Assembly: GCA_029204225.1 (NCBI GenBank)
Contig: CM055095.1
Location: 63,210,523-63,274,522, forward strand
Direction: 5' to 3'
From: Diphasiastrum complanatum
Lineage: Eukaryota; Streptophyta; Lycopodiopsida; Lycopodiales; Lycopodiaceae
Length of the DNA: 64,000 nucleotides
The notes below the pieces were generated by a model. It ran no database searches. It was not told the origin of the DNA and worked only from the letters and a program-made list of their open reading frames with translations. The position numbers were made by a program, and so were the translations under genes. This document shows, piece after piece, positions 34,691 through 46,079 of this stretch; within the stretch, counting starts at the first letter, position 1; each line of letters opens with the position of its first letter.

Positions 34691-35696
34691 CTATTGACGC
34701 TTGGAGAAAAAGTGAGAGTTGCCATTTGTAAATACCACCGACTGTTGTTTTGTCCTTGCCTCCTGAATAATAGTTTTACGCTGTAACCATTGGCAGTGAG
34801 TAAGGTCATCATCTATGTAAGTCTGAGAGCCTTGGAGAGTACGGCGCGCACGAAGAACTGTCTGCCAGTCGTCCATAGTTTTGAATTTAACAAATAATAC
34901 CTTCGGATCATGTTGGAGGTGCCAAGCATACTGAATACCTGGAACTGAGAGCCCCATGCATGAAGCAAACAAAAAGGTAACTTGGTCCAGCGTTGTGCCC
35001 TCAATAGGAAGACCCCGAAATCTTAAGTTGAGTTTTTTGTCATCCCGACGTTGTTGTTCTGCCAAGCGCCTTGTAACGTGGTGTCTAAGGAGGGTGCTAT
35101 AGAAGACGAAGAGGTGGTAGATGATCTCAGGGTAGAAGCCCATGATTTGGTCTCACGTACTTCTTGCTCGAGAGTAGGTACTTTCTATACATGTTCCACT
35201 GTCTCATGAAGCCACTGTTCAAGAACGGGAATCCGGGCAATGCACTCAACAGTGTCATGTATCTGATGCTCAAGTAGGGGAAGCTTACTCATGGATGCCT
35301 TAGTATCCTCAATAGCACAAGATATATTAGGGATGTTGTCCCTCTGCAAAGCATTAAGCGCAGCACGAAGAGAAGCAATTTCAGCCCGTTGAGCATCAAT
35401 CGTGACAGTCTTAGTAAGCAAATCTGCACGAAGTTCATTGAGTTGTGAAAGAAAATGTACTCATTCAACGAGGAGATATTCTCAAGAGTGGTGTGCTACG
35501 TGTAGGTGTGGCATGTGTCTCCCATAGCAGCTGAGGATGAAGCAGCAACCTGTCGCGGTGGAGTGCTGATAGAATCGGTAGGCATGGTGGATGCAATTTC
35601 CAAAGTACGAAGACGTTTGCGAGAGCTTGTAGACATAATCTTCTTAGCACGCTTTGTGCGCAAGACAAAGCCTAGAGGAAGGCGAAGCAAAGCCAT
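34691..35696 (-). pseudogene. LINE ORF1-like protein: basic N-terminus, coiled coil, RRM-like domain
   Basis: The start is at 35696 (MALLRLPLGFVLRTKRAKK). A Ser/Thr-rich segment is followed by a helical, heptad-like part (35421-35185; EIASLRAALNALQRD, then KLPLLEHQIHDTVECIARI). A C-terminal part (35143-34691) has KLNLRFRGLPIEGTTLD and DPKVLFVKFKTMDDWQTVLR, typical of the RNA-binding domain of LINE ORF1 proteins (RISGLPE .. VRF.....). The three pieces are in different frames or separated by stops. In an active LINE this protein coats the RNA in the cytoplasm. Confidence 0.65.
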
Positions 35697-35745
35697 AGGA
35701 TGATTTGCAGGAGATAGATGAGAGAAGAAGCAAAACCCTAATCAA

Positions 35746-36044
35746 GCAGTTTTACGAAAATGAGCGTAACTTTGTCATACGAAGTCTGATTGACCCAAAA
35801 ATTGATTCAGATCAAATTTTCAAAACTCAAACGATTGAGGATCTATTGCAAAAGGATGGCAACAACGAAATCTTGAGAAACAAGCTTAGAGTAGCTAAAA
35901 GTGATGCAAGAAAGTGTCATGCACAAAAAAGGTAGATCTAGCCACAAAGAAAGCTGAAAAGAAGTGAGTTGCATGGAGATGGAACTAGTGAGGAGATGAT
36001 GGCTGCGTGGAGAAGGAAGTGTGGACATGGAGAAGGTGATGTAA

Positions 36045-36099
<55 letters not shown>

Positions 36100-36184
36100 C
36101 TCCTAAGGTGTGTAGATGCACCAAGATCAAGACTAGATTGAGATTCAAGATCTATCTTTGATTCTATGGCAAAGACACACTACT
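35746..36184. other. Spacer with (AG)n tract
   Basis: Contains an AG microsatellite at 36047-36097 (about 25 units) and a 76-codon plus frame (35705-35935) of charged composition without recognisable motif that crosses the LINE start. Confidence 0.45.
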
Positions 36185-36786
36185 ACATGCATTCAATCAC
36201 TTCTAACTCTCACTCACACGTGTGGGAAGTACTAAAAAATTATTCTAAGTAAGAACAAGCTGCTCTCCTCAGGTAGAGAGGAAAAAACCATCATGAGCTC
36301 TCGGGTAGAGAGAGAAAGCTAGAAATCCAATGACACTCAAAATCCACACAATCACCAAATCAATTAGATACAAAATGAGGAGTACAATGATACTAGTAGA
36401 TCCACGAGCTAACATTATGCTTAACTATGATTGACCACTTGTTACCTCTTAAGCCTATTGCACCATTGATCCATGCACCTCTTAATTCTATTGGACTATA
36501 TTCAAGCACACCTCAAATTCCTACTGGACCTCACATGGTTCCACCTCTAAATCCTATTGGACCTCTTAGAATTCATCAAACAAAAGCATTACACATGTCT
36601 ACACTCTAATTGGCACGAGTTTAGCCTCTTACTCTATTTTGGCTCAATAGTGGCATTACAAGTGGAAATGCATAATTTGCCATCTATGCCAAATTTGTTC
36701 CTATCAACATCCTACACCTAGATGCTTGATATAAAAAACATAAGACCCCTATATCTAACATAGATAATCTTTTTCAATTCTTCACA
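36185..36786 (-). repeat. 3' LTR of copia D, minus strand (left limit uncertain)
   Basis: On the minus strand, the polypurine tract TTAGGAGGAG (36787-36796) is followed by TGTGAAGAATTG and sequence like the start of the A-family LTR (TGTCAAAATATTG; then 'gaaaaagattatctatgtt' here versus 'gaaaaatctatctaatgtt' in A). A CACACGTGTG palindrome lies at 36215-36224, near the expected far end. The inner boundary cannot be set without a second copy. Confidence 0.6.
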
Positions 36787-36804
36787 CTCCTCCTAAAAAA
36801 TTAT

Positions 36805-39685
36805 CTATGAATATATTGATCTTGATATAACTCCAAGATTAGATCTATGCTTGATGAAAGCACTTTTGCTCAAAGGCTTGGTGAGTAGATTGGCAATACA
36901 AGAGGACGAGTTCACATGCTCCAAATAGATTTCTCCTCCAATAAGCTTTTCTCTCACAAAATGGTGTGCCACTTCTATGTGCTTGCTTCTTGCATGAAAT
37001 ATGGGATTATTGTCAAGAGCTTGGTCCGAGATGTTATCACACTTAATCATTGGTAGATCATCTTCCTTGATGCACTTTAGCTCCATTAATAACCTCTTGA
37101 TCCAAAGCACCTCTTTGGTAGTTGTAGTGAGTGCTTTGTACTTGGTCTCACATGAAGAGAGAGATATAGTATCTTGCTTTTTGGAAAGCCAAGATATTAG
37201 ATTGCCTCCAAGACAGATAGTGTATGCACTAATAGACTTTCAATCCATCTTGTCACTTGCAAAGTCCGAATCCGAGTAGCCAAGAATGGATAGATCTTCA
37301 CTTTTATAAAGTAGACCATAATCACAAGATACATATCTTAGAATCCTCTTGGCCATCTTCCAACGATGGATCTTATTGCATAAATTGACTCAATTTGTGC
37401 ACACAAAAACTTAGATCGGGCCTAGTAATGGTAAGCCAAATCAAGGAGCCTACAAGACTCCTAAAAAGTGTGATGTCCTCAAAGGATCTTTCATCACCTT
37501 TATTAGGATCTTTTACAATTTGCTCCATTGGAGTATCTATGCTCTTAGACTTTTCCATATGGAATTTTTTCAACATAGAGTGAGCATATCTAGATTGGCA
37601 TATAAAGACATGATTTTCATAAAAATCAATTTCTAGGCCTTGGATGTAATGTATCTCTCCTAGATCTTACATTTTAAACTCACATCCAAGTGCTAGCTTA
37701 GTTTCGTCAACTAGCTTGATACAACTTCCACAAAGAATAATGTCATCAACATAAATTAAAAGAATGACAATATTGCTATCAACAAACTTTAGATACATGG
37801 AAGGATCATAGTCACTAAGAGTAAATCCTAGTGAGATAAGAAAAGAATTAAGTCTTGAATACCATGATCTTGGTGCTTGCTTGAGTCCATAAAGACTTTT
37901 GAAGAGCAAGCACACTTTGACTCATCCTTGATGAATCCTTGAGGTTGTTCCATATAGATCTCCTCCTCAAGATATCTATTTAGAAAAGCATTGGATACAT
38001 CTAATTGGAACACCTTCCACTTAAAGAAACAAGCAAGAGAAATAAGAATTCTTATTGTCACCATCTTTGCAACAGTTGCAAAGGTCTCCTCATAATCAAG
38101 GCCATGGATTTGAGCAAATCCTTTGGCACATAATCTTGCTTTATACTTGTTGATGGTGCCATCATGATTGAACTTGATCCGAAATACCCACTTGCAACCA
38201 ATCACATGCTTGTTGGATGGAGGATCCACAAGCTCCCAAGTATTGTTGGTGATCAATGCATCATACTCTTGCTTCATGACATCGTACCACTCCTTGGTAT
38301 TGAGTGCCTCTTGTACATTCTTTAGCTCTTCATGAGAGACATAAAAAACATAGTTAGTGGAATCAAGATCCACTTGTTTGCCTTTGTCAACATATGAGAG
38401 CCTCTTAGGCTCGGATCTATCTCTCATGGATCTTCTTGGTGAGAAAATCCGAGGAGAGTCTTCTTCAAATCTTGACCCCATCACATCATGATTGTCTTCA
38501 AAATCAATAATTGATGATGCATCCATAGATTTCTTGATCTCGGCCTCTTCAAATGATGAGTGTTGATCTTCATGAAAGACAACATCTCTACTTTCAATAA
38601 CTTGAGAAGTAGAGAGTATAAAGACTCTATAGGCCTTCTTGGTGGATGAGTATCCAACCATGATCCCTTTGCATGCACTAGGATCTTCCTTCTTCCTTGT
38701 TTCCAAGGGAATATGGACAACACATATGCATCCAAAAACTCTAAGGTGATCAACCTTAGGCTTCTTCAAATATAAGATTTCATATGGTGACTTTCCTCCA
38801 AGAGCTATATGTGGGAGCCTATTTCAAAGATAATTTGCACAATTAATGGCTTCTCCCCAAAAATCTTTGGGCAAAGATGCCTCAATTCTCATAGATTTTG
38901 CACATTCACATAGAGATCTATTCTTTCTCTCGGCCACTCCATTTTGAGATGGAGAGTAGGCAAAAGAGAACTCTCTTTTGATGCCTTCAAGCTCTTTAAT
39001 CTTGAATAAGGATTGCTTCTCTACATAAGCTTTGAAAATAAGGAAATGATCAAACACCATAGATTTAGAAGCAAGAAGATATATCCAAGTGAATCTTGTG
39101 AAATCATCAATGAAAGTAATAAAACAAGTGGCTCCTCCCTTGCTTGTAGTTGATGAGCATCCGAGTGGATTAACTCCAAAGGATGCTTGCTTTTGATATC
39201 TTGTAAATGGCTTTTTGTGAGATTTAGCAATAGCACAAGCCTCACAAGGCTTGATCTTCTTGGAGAGTGACTTTGGCAAGCCAATAACTTTGGCTTATTT
39301 GATCATAGAGAGCATGGATTTGTAGTTGGGATGTTCCAACCTCCTATACCATAATTCCTCCATAGAGAGCTTGTCCACAAGAGCAACATTACAAGCATTC
39401 ACATACTCATTTGGATCTAGTTTATAGATGCCACCAAATCTAGATCCTAATGCAAGTATCTCATCATTCTTCTTGATAGTGCGAGTATCAACATTGAATT
39501 TTACATCAAGGCCATTATCAAGCAATTGGCCAACACTAATAAGATTCTTGGTAAGCTTAGGTACATAAAGAACTTTAGAGAGAGAAAGAACTTTAGAGGA
39601 TGCAAGCTTCAAGGGAATGTTCCCTATGCCTTCAATAGGACATTCAAAATCATTTGCAATGTATATTGATTTCTTGACTCCAAGG
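36805..39685 (-). pseudogene. pol: Copia D Pol fragment: protease end, integrase, RT, RNase H
   Basis: Minus strand, right to left: protease end and pre-integrase block (39685-39295; [24 protein letters not shown], with LEHP for the usual LGHP), integrase (39279-38824), integrase end to RT (38769-37828; PLETRKKEDPSACKG, KARLCAKGFAQIHGLDYEET, DVSNAFLNRYLEEEIYME), RT with YVDDIILCGS near 37740, and RNase H (37576-36805; HIEVAHHFVREKLIGGEI). gag is missing. In the integrase a deletion joins SLFKIK to ELEGIKRE, removing the stretch with the second catalytic Asp (RSDGGGEY); AERKNRS with the Glu is still present. Close to copia A in sequence. Confidence 0.88.
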
Positions 39686-39789
39686 GAACTTTGGAAAGTT
39701 GAGACCTATCTCCTTTTCCATTCCATCCTTTTTGTTATCCATAACAAAAGCATCAAGCTTGAAAAGTCTACTTTGTCTATTGCCCCTAG

Positions 39790-40165
39790 CAACTACAAAA
39801 TCTCTTTGTCTCAGTGGTCTTGATATATATCTCACTTGAACTCCTTGCCATAGAATCTTTAGCTCATCTATCAAAGGAGCCATATACATGTCCATATTTT
39901 TTGCCTTGTATTTTTTGGGGATAAGAAGGGCGAGCATTAGGTGCCCCTTCTTTATACTTAGCCAAGGGGGGATGTTGTAGGTTAGAAGGACAACCAGCTA
40001 AGTGGACCATGATGTGGAGCACAAACTGAATGGATTCACACCATCCATGGCCAACCCCAAATGCAAATGGCAAGGCTCATCCCTAAACTCATGCCAGGTA
40101 GCATCCACGTGCTTCCATGCTGGAGAATCGGCAGGGATCCTCATAATATCGTCGGATGAACGATT
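39790..40165 (-). pseudogene. CACTA (En/Spm) TNP2-type transposase fragment
   Basis: Minus strand, one frame with a stop. From 40165 leftwards it reads IMRIPADSPAWKHVDATWHE, then EPCHLHLGLAMDGVNPFSL, then a TAG, then YNIPPWLSIKKGHLMLALLI, then KNMDMYMAPLIDELKILW. This matches the invariant core of plant CACTA transposases (family consensus MRHPAD..AWK.FD, LRLGLA.DG.NPF, PPWLC.K...MLSLLI.GP, ID.YL.PLI.EL..LW). It is sandwiched between a copia pol end (D) and a copia integrase piece of opposite orientation. It is an isolated fragment with no element ends. Confidence 0.85.
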
Positions 40166-40169
40166 GTTT

Positions 40170-40440
40170 GAATGTCATGTCATTAAATGGAAGGAGTGCA
40201 CTATATGGAGTCTTGTTCAGTTATAAGCCTAAGGTTGTGTACCTTAGTGTTCTTGAAGATTATTGCTTTGTATGTGGTTTCTTGGAAGGAAAGAAAGATG
40301 TAGATCCTAGTCTATGGATCATGGTTGGATGCTTATCCACCAAGGAAGGCTACGTAGCCTTTACACTCTCTATCTCGAAGGTGTTTGAGCATGGAGATTT
40401 TCTTGATTTTGAATATCTATTTTCTATCTTGGAAGAGGTT
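40170..40440 (+). pseudogene. Copia integrase C-terminal scrap fused to an LTR
   Basis: Plus frame ALYGVLFSYKPKVVYLSVLE, then KKDVDPSLWIMVGCLSTKEGY. It aligns block by block with the copia A integrase end (YEALYLKKPKVYHLRVFG .. RKKDDPCASKGVMVGYSSTK), but many residues have changed. It runs straight into an A-family LTR at 40441 without the RT and RNase H that should lie between. Confidence 0.7.
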
Positions 40441-40912
40441 GTAGAAACTCGAGCTACCATAGGAATTGCCATTTGTACTTTACATGCCACATTTAGTGCA
40501 TGAAAAGACTAGGTGCACAATTAGACATAGTGAGGTGGCTTGAATAAGTCTAGATAGCTTGAGAGTTGGATTCATAACTCCAATTCAACTCAAAGTAGGA
40601 GAAGAGTCCATGGATCTATATATATGTGATGTACTCTCATTGAGAAAATGATGGAATTTGTGTGTAATGCAAATTTGGAGACAAGCTCTTTGTGCCCTCT
40701 CTCTGTACACGAGTTTCGTACTTTCTATTTTCTCTCTCTAGCCGAGTTGAGGCATTTATGATGCTTAGTCTTATGTTTTGTTAACAAATCTTGCTTGTAA
40801 CACAATAATATTTCTTGTATGATCAGCTTTCCTATTGATAACCAATGCTAGTCTAATCTTTATGATATTATTGGGCTTAGGAGATAAAAAATACATTGTA
40901 GGGCATCCGACA
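40441..40912 (+). repeat. A-family copia LTR fragment (5'-truncated)
   Basis: Matches the solo LTR 26753-27363 from GTAGAAACTCGAGCTACC to near its end. The palindrome is decayed: GTAGGGCATCCGACA replaces GTAGGGCGTCCCACACGTG. No primer-binding site follows, and the first ~135 bp are missing. Confidence 0.85.
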
Positions 40913-41885
40913 AAATGACATCTAAAGTGACATCTAGAGTCTATGTGACATTTGTCACTTGTCATGCATGAAATTCTACCAGCTTTTTACAAGTGTACTA
41001 GTTCTAACTAGAAATGTGCAAATCATCATGCGTGTGTCCATTAAACTTTGTGCATGCCTTGCATGTCACTATGGATCACTTACAATTAATGCATGTGAGT
41101 TGCCACGAGTTTCTACAAGCATAATCATGCTAATTCTATGTCTACAAACTATATGCAAGTTGCATTTATCAAACTAGATAATATATAACCATGTAGCTCG
41201 AGTTCTATGTAGGCCAAACCTGGAATTTTGCATTCATGAGCTACATACTTGCATGGTACAACATTTGTAGCAAGCCAAGAAATCAATATGGATTGTTTTT
41301 CAATTTTAACACCTGTAAAGGTTTTGCGAGGGTTCAGACAGTTTGCGAGGGTTCAATCCTCGTAGGGAGTGAATGCTCACACAACTTGCTCCTGTGATTA
41401 AATTTTCAAGATCAGACCATGTAGACAGGCTAATTTCATTGTTTTGATTCCATTTATGCCACTTGCAAAGGTTGGTTTGATGATCTTGATGCTCTCTGAA
41501 GGTTCTGAAGATTCTGCTTCTTAGAGCCCTCGCATACACTAAAAAATGACGTTTTTCTCATCAGTAACTCTTGCAGAGATTTTCATGGATGCATCGAGGT
41601 TAGATCTAGTGACTGTCCAAGTTTCAAGGGCTATCTCCTAGGGGATCTCCAAAAATTATGAAAAAAGGGCTATTTTAGAGTGTTCTTTTGACGAGATCTT
41701 GAGATTCTCTGATCCTTAACTTTTGTAAACTGGTAATCTGTTACATCTATGTTAGATCTAACTGTTAGTAGCTCTCTGGAAGTTTTGATAGATATTTGGT
41801 AGCAGCTCCATTAGTTTGGAGTGAATTTTGCCCTCATTTCGCCATAGTTACTGAGATCGAGATCTCTGATTTGCAAATTGGGGGC
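40913..41885. other. Spacer containing a CACTA-associated repeat (41021-41285)
   Basis: 41021-41285 is the inverted counterpart of about 58430-58655, the DNA just downstream of the CACTA gene (shared words 'catgccttgcatgtcactat', 'ggatcacttacaa', 'gccacgagtttctacaagca', 'ctatatgcaagttg'). It is therefore probably CACTA subterminal DNA. The rest (41286-41885) has a local duplication of TTTGCGAGGGTTC (two copies near 41325-41362) and no coding signal. Confidence 0.55.
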
Positions 41886-43217
41886 TTATTGGTGTAATCT
41901 AATGATCTGCTTCTCTCTTGATCCTATCTGGACCTGGATCCCCCTTAAATCTTGTTGAATCTTCTCTGATCTCGCCAGCTCTGGCTGAATCTTGATGGAT
42001 CTAGCTTGATTTGGCTTGATCCTCCTGGATCTGGTTGTGATGGCCGAACAGATAAACATTTCGTGACATGCCACCACCAACCTGGATCTGTCTCGCTGCG
42101 GTGGCCAGTCCTTGTGCAACTGGCTACCGTTGATGGGTGTGTCGAAAGGTGTCCCATCTAGCTTCTCCAAATTCACGGCTCCATGATTAAGAATTTCTTT
42201 GATCCGATAAGGACCTTCGTCTTTGAATTTCAATTTTTCTTTAATCGCTTTGGTTTTATACATCAAGATCATATCTCTGGAACAGAGATCTGTCTTTTGT
42301 AACCTACAATCGTGCCATGCCTTGCATTTTTTCTTTTCAACTGCCAGTGCATGCACGACTATTAAGCTTGTTTCATAGAGCTCATGCAAAGCTTTGTGGT
42401 TTAATTGTAGAGATCTGGATTCATCAAGGCATTGCATTGTGGCAATCCTTAATGAAGGGACTAAAAACTCTACTGGCATTACGACATCCTAACCATATAG
42501 CAGTTGGAATGATGTTTGATCAATGCTTCTCTTATATGCTGTCCTAAATGCCCACAGAGCAGCATGTAACTTGTGTTCCCAATCTGATATGCTAGCTTCG
42601 ACTATTTTCGTGAGCATGCTATGCATGATCTTATTAGATGATTCTGCTTGCCCATTACCGTGAAGATAATAAGGCGTATTGGTTCAAGAATTCCTCCAAC
42701 AGGACCTTGATGGTCTCATTGATGAAATGACTCCCGCAATCGCTAACTATCTCCACCGGGCACCCAAAGCGCACAATGATATTTTCGTAGAGAAACTTGG
42801 CAATGGTCCTAGCATCAGCTACTCTTGCTGCCTTGGCTTCGCTACCTTGGCTTCGACCCACTTGGTGAGATAGTCGGTGGCCACAATTATGTATCGAGCC
42901 TAGGTACTTCTTGCTGTAGGGTGAATTGGACCAATGTAATCCAATCCCCACTTTTCAAATGGTGCTTGGGCTAAGACCGGGTGCAGAAGTTCATAGTTCA
43001 ATCTTGTTGGTCTCCTTGCCCTTTGGCACACATCGCACTTCCTCAGGTATTCCTCTGTATCCTTATGTATCGTTGGCCACCAGCATCTTGATTGCATGAT
43101 CTTGCAAACTGTAATGTCGGATGCAAAATGGCCACCACCCATGTTGGGTGGCCTCATGAGGAAGAATACATCGCCGAAGAATCCCATTTGGTCCTCTTCG
43201 ATACAATTGGCCTGCAA
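41886..43217 (-). pseudogene. Gypsy F integrase and C-terminal region
   Basis: Minus strand. The zinc-binding part (43217-42900) has GGHFASDITVCKIMQSRCWW and KCDVCQRARRPTR, followed by KWGLDYIGPI with the first catalytic Asp. The core (42951-42655) has ARTIAKFLYENIIVRFGCPV and SDCGSHF with the second Asp (family SDQGSHF). The distal part (42479-41886) has KALHELYETSLIVVHALAVE and GPYRIKEILNHGAVNLEKLDG, typical of the gypsy integrase tail. Frame changes separate the parts. The product would insert the DNA copy; it is broken here. Confidence 0.85.
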
Positions 43218-43244
43218 TCAATTGATAAGGTCTAGCTTTCACGT

Positions 43245-43874
43245 TCAATTTCCGTTGATCCACCTTTGGTAGAATTGGCCCCTCATCAGATGTTCAACTA
43301 TGTCGGCAGCCCATTCTGGTACTGTTTCTACATAAAATAAGACAGCATCGGCCAGCTCATCATCAGGTTGGAGTGCAACCTCCTTCCCTTTGATATACGA
43401 CACATGATCTGCCATGTAGTGTTGTTTTCCCTTGCAAACTACTATCTGAAAATCAAACTCTATTAACAAAAGTAGCCATCGAGTGATTCTCCCTGTGGTG
43501 CAGGTTTTGTTAACGAGATAGAGCAAGGGTTGATGGTCCGTATAAAAAGCAAAGTGTGTGGCCATCAGGTAGTGCCAAAACTTTTTAATCGCATATATCA
43601 TTGCCAGTGCTTCCCTCTCTGTGATTGAATAATACATTTCTGTATCACTGAGTTGTCGGCTTGCAAATCGGATCGGAAAATGCTTTTTGTGTTCTCCTGG
43701 TTGGGTTAAAACTGCTCCAACTGCATACTTCGATGCCTCCGTATGCACTTGAAACTCAATGGACCAATTGGGCGGACGTAGGATTGGTGCTGAAATTAAT
43801 GTATCTTTAAGTTTTTGGAAAGCCTTTAGGGCTTCCTTGTTCCAATGTGGATCCATTGTGAGCTTGTAAATTGG
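43245..43874 (-). pseudogene. Gypsy F RNase H domain
   Basis: Minus frame of 203 codons: LKAFQKLKDTLISAPILRPP, then HTEASKYAVGAVLTQ (usual TDAS; one catalytic Asp reads Glu/Ala in HTEAS), RFASRQLSDTEMYYSITERE, ALAMIYAIKKFWHYL, FYTDHQPLLYLVNK and RITRWLLLLIEFDFQIVVCK. This is the Ty3/gypsy RNase H. The upstream RT half is at 46080-46815, on the far side of the inserted copia H. Confidence 0.88.
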
Positions 43875-43923
43875 TTTTAGGATCGTTACTCACAACATTA
43901 GATAGATTTTTCATAATTTTGAC

Positions 43924-45109
43924 AAAAGATAGTTTGCACATGCAACTGCCTCTCCCCAAAAATCTTTAGGCAGAGAAGCTTCTAGTCTAATGGCTTTTGC
44001 ACATTCACACAAAGTTCTATTTTTTCTCTCAGCAACTCCATTTTGCTGAGGAGTATATGAACAAGAACTCTCTTTGAATACCCTCTCTCTCACAAAAGTC
44101 TTTAAACTTATTGGAAGTGTATTCTCCTCCACTATCACTTCTCAAAGATTTCAACTTGAAAGAAAATTGCTTTTCTACATAATCTTTGAAAGTAAGAAAA
44201 ACATCATAGACCATGGCTTTTGAAAACATCATATAGATCCAAGAATATCTTGTATAATCATCTACAAAAGAGACAAAGCAGTTGGCTCCTCATTTGCTCT
44301 TGGTTGAAGAGAAATGAACATTAGAGTGTACAGGTTCAAAGTGGCTTTGTCTTGATACTTGATCTAGGAAAAGGCCTTCTATGTGATTTTTCCAGCACAC
44401 AAGCTTCACAAGGTAGAAGCTCCTTAGACAGTGTCTTTGGAAGTCCAACAACTTTTCCTTCTTTGACCATAGATTGCATGGCTTTGAAATTGGGATGTCG
44501 CAATCTCTTGTGCCACAGATCCTCCTGTAGAACCTTAGTCTCATAAGCAATATTTGAAATGTTAGCACTCTCCCTAGAATCTAGTTTGTACAACTTACCA
44601 ATTCTAGACCCTCTAGCAATAACTTCATTTTCTCTTGAGATTATACACTTGTCAACTTGAAACTTGACATCCAATCCACTATCAAACAACTATCCTACAC
44701 TAATGAGATTCTTAGTCAATATAGGTACATACAATACATCATGTAAGCAAAAAGATTTTGATGATGATGCATGCAATGGAATGCTATCTATTCCTTCAAT
44801 CCTACACTCTATATCATTAGCAATATAGATCGACCTTTTTGCACCTAGATATGGCATGAGATTAGTGAAAGAGTTCCTAGAACTAGACATATGGGAACTA
44901 GCCCCACTATCTATCCACCAGACTTCTTCATTCTTAAAAGGAAAAGATGAAAAAGTAGACATCATTAATGAATCCTCTCTTTCACTCTCAATACTCTCAC
45001 ACTCTTCCTCATTAGTAAGGTTAGCTTTCTTAGATTGGTTCTTCTTCTTGAAACAGTTTGATGCATAGTGTCCTTTCTTGCCATAGAAAAAACACTTGAT
45101 CTTTGACAA
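43924..45109 (-). pseudogene. pol: Copia H nucleocapsid end, protease and integrase
   Basis: Minus strand. The knuckle is CFFYGKKGHYASNC (second Cys changed to Tyr). The protease is WWIDSGASSHMS. The pre-integrase finger is WHKRLRHPNFKAM .. CEACVLEKSHRR. The integrase has [15 protein letters not shown] and, in another frame, [19 protein letters not shown] stop at 44690 and frame changes near 44335 and 44130 break the frame. It ends at the fusion ANYLLSKL, where integrase runs directly into LTR sequence (TTTTGTCAAAATT). It belongs to the copia A/B/D lineage. Confidence 0.85.
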
Positions 45110-45190
45110 CTTCTTCTTGCCACTGGATGTTGCAGCTTGTGAGGACTGATCCTCACCACCTTCTTTGGCTTTGTCCTTCTTGAAGTGTTG

Positions 45191-45862
45191 TTATCCTTTG
45201 CCCTTGCCTCTTGACTTGTCTCTGATGAAGAGTGCTTTGTCATCTCCACCATCTTTCAATGAAAGTCTGTTGATCCTCAGCATCTTGTTCTCTTGCCTGT
45301 TTTCTTCAGCAATGAGAACACCTTGCAATGTCTCCAAGGATGGAAGTTCCTCCCTGACAACATACGTCTGCACAATATTGTCATACTCATCTCTAAGTCC
45401 ATTGAGGACTACTTGAATAAGTTCAGTGTTCTTAAGGGCATCACTAATACCAGCTAACTCTTGATAAAGTTTTTTAACTCTCATGACATATGATGAAGCA
45501 CTCTCATCTACTCTCTGATAACTCAGAAAGATTTGATCTCTAAGTGTAAGCAATCTAGAAGTATTCTTAATTTCATAGATTGTTTCTAGAGTATCCCAAG
45601 ATTCCTTGGCAGTGGTGCATGTACTGATCTCTCTTAACACTTCATTGGTAGCATTCATTTTTATAAAATGAAGGGCTATTCTGGTTCTTTTGTGAAATGT
45701 TGCAGCTTCATTAGGTGCATTAGGTTCTTCTTCAGCTCCACTCACAATATCCATTACATCCTGTGGAATCAATAATGATTCCATTCTGATCTTCCACATT
45801 GTATAATTGGAAGATGTTAATCTCTCACTGTGCTCTAAGAAATGTGAACCAGATGAAGACAT
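45191..45862 (-). CDS. gag: Copia H Gag (open, 223 codons)
   Basis: Minus frame starting MSSSGSHFLEHSERL at 45862. It has the gag blocks SSNYTMWKIRMESLLI, RTRIALHFIKMNATNEVLRE, WDTLETIYEIKNTSRLLTLR, VKKLYQELAGISDALKNTEL and LNGLRDEYDNIVQTYVVREE, in the same order as in copias A and B. The stop at 45191 separates it from the nucleocapsid knuckle that begins at 45109. The start codon is supported by alignment with the other two copies. Confidence 0.85.
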   Translation of the reverse strand: MSSSGSHFLEHSERLTSSNYTMWKIRMESLLIPQDVMDIVSGAEEEPNAPNEAATFHKRTRIALHFIKMNATNEVLREISTCTTAKESWDTLETIYEIKNTSRLLTLRDQIFLSYQRVDESASSYVMRVKKLYQELAGISDALKNTELIQVVLNGLRDEYDNIVQTYVVREELPSLETLQGVLIAEENRQENKMLRINRLSLKDGGDDKALFIRDKSRGKGKG

Positions 45863-46079
45863 CTTCTCTATGAGAAATTCTAGTAATGCTAAAAGATGGA
45901 GTTGAAAGGATGTTGCTTGCTATCTTAATCTATGATCTGACACAGATGTTGATCCACCCTATGAAATCTAGCAACAGATGTGAGAACAAATTCTCACCAC
46001 AGAAAATCAATTTGTCTTGAATTTGGATCTTGCTTCAGTCACAACAAGAAAAAAACACATGCAAGCAAGAAGTCTACTC

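Larger units (their letters stand above)
43875..46078 (-). mobile_element. Copia H nested inside gypsy F, internally deleted
   Basis: A minus-strand copia (gag 45862-45191, protease 45109-44690, integrase 44689-43924) fused to only the first ~50 bp of an A-family LTR (43875-43924; TGTCAAAATTATG on the minus strand). RT, RNase H, most of the 3' LTR and the 5' LTR are missing. The gypsy RT frame is interrupted at FILDFP (46080) and resumes with PIYKLTMDPHWNK (43874), adjacent positions in the family, so H lies within F. Confidence 0.8.

Noticed and set aside
40510-40960. CRISPR array or riboswitch anywhere in the window
   Set aside because: No regularly spaced identical short repeats, and the host is a plant; the spaced repeats found are minisatellite or LTR copies.
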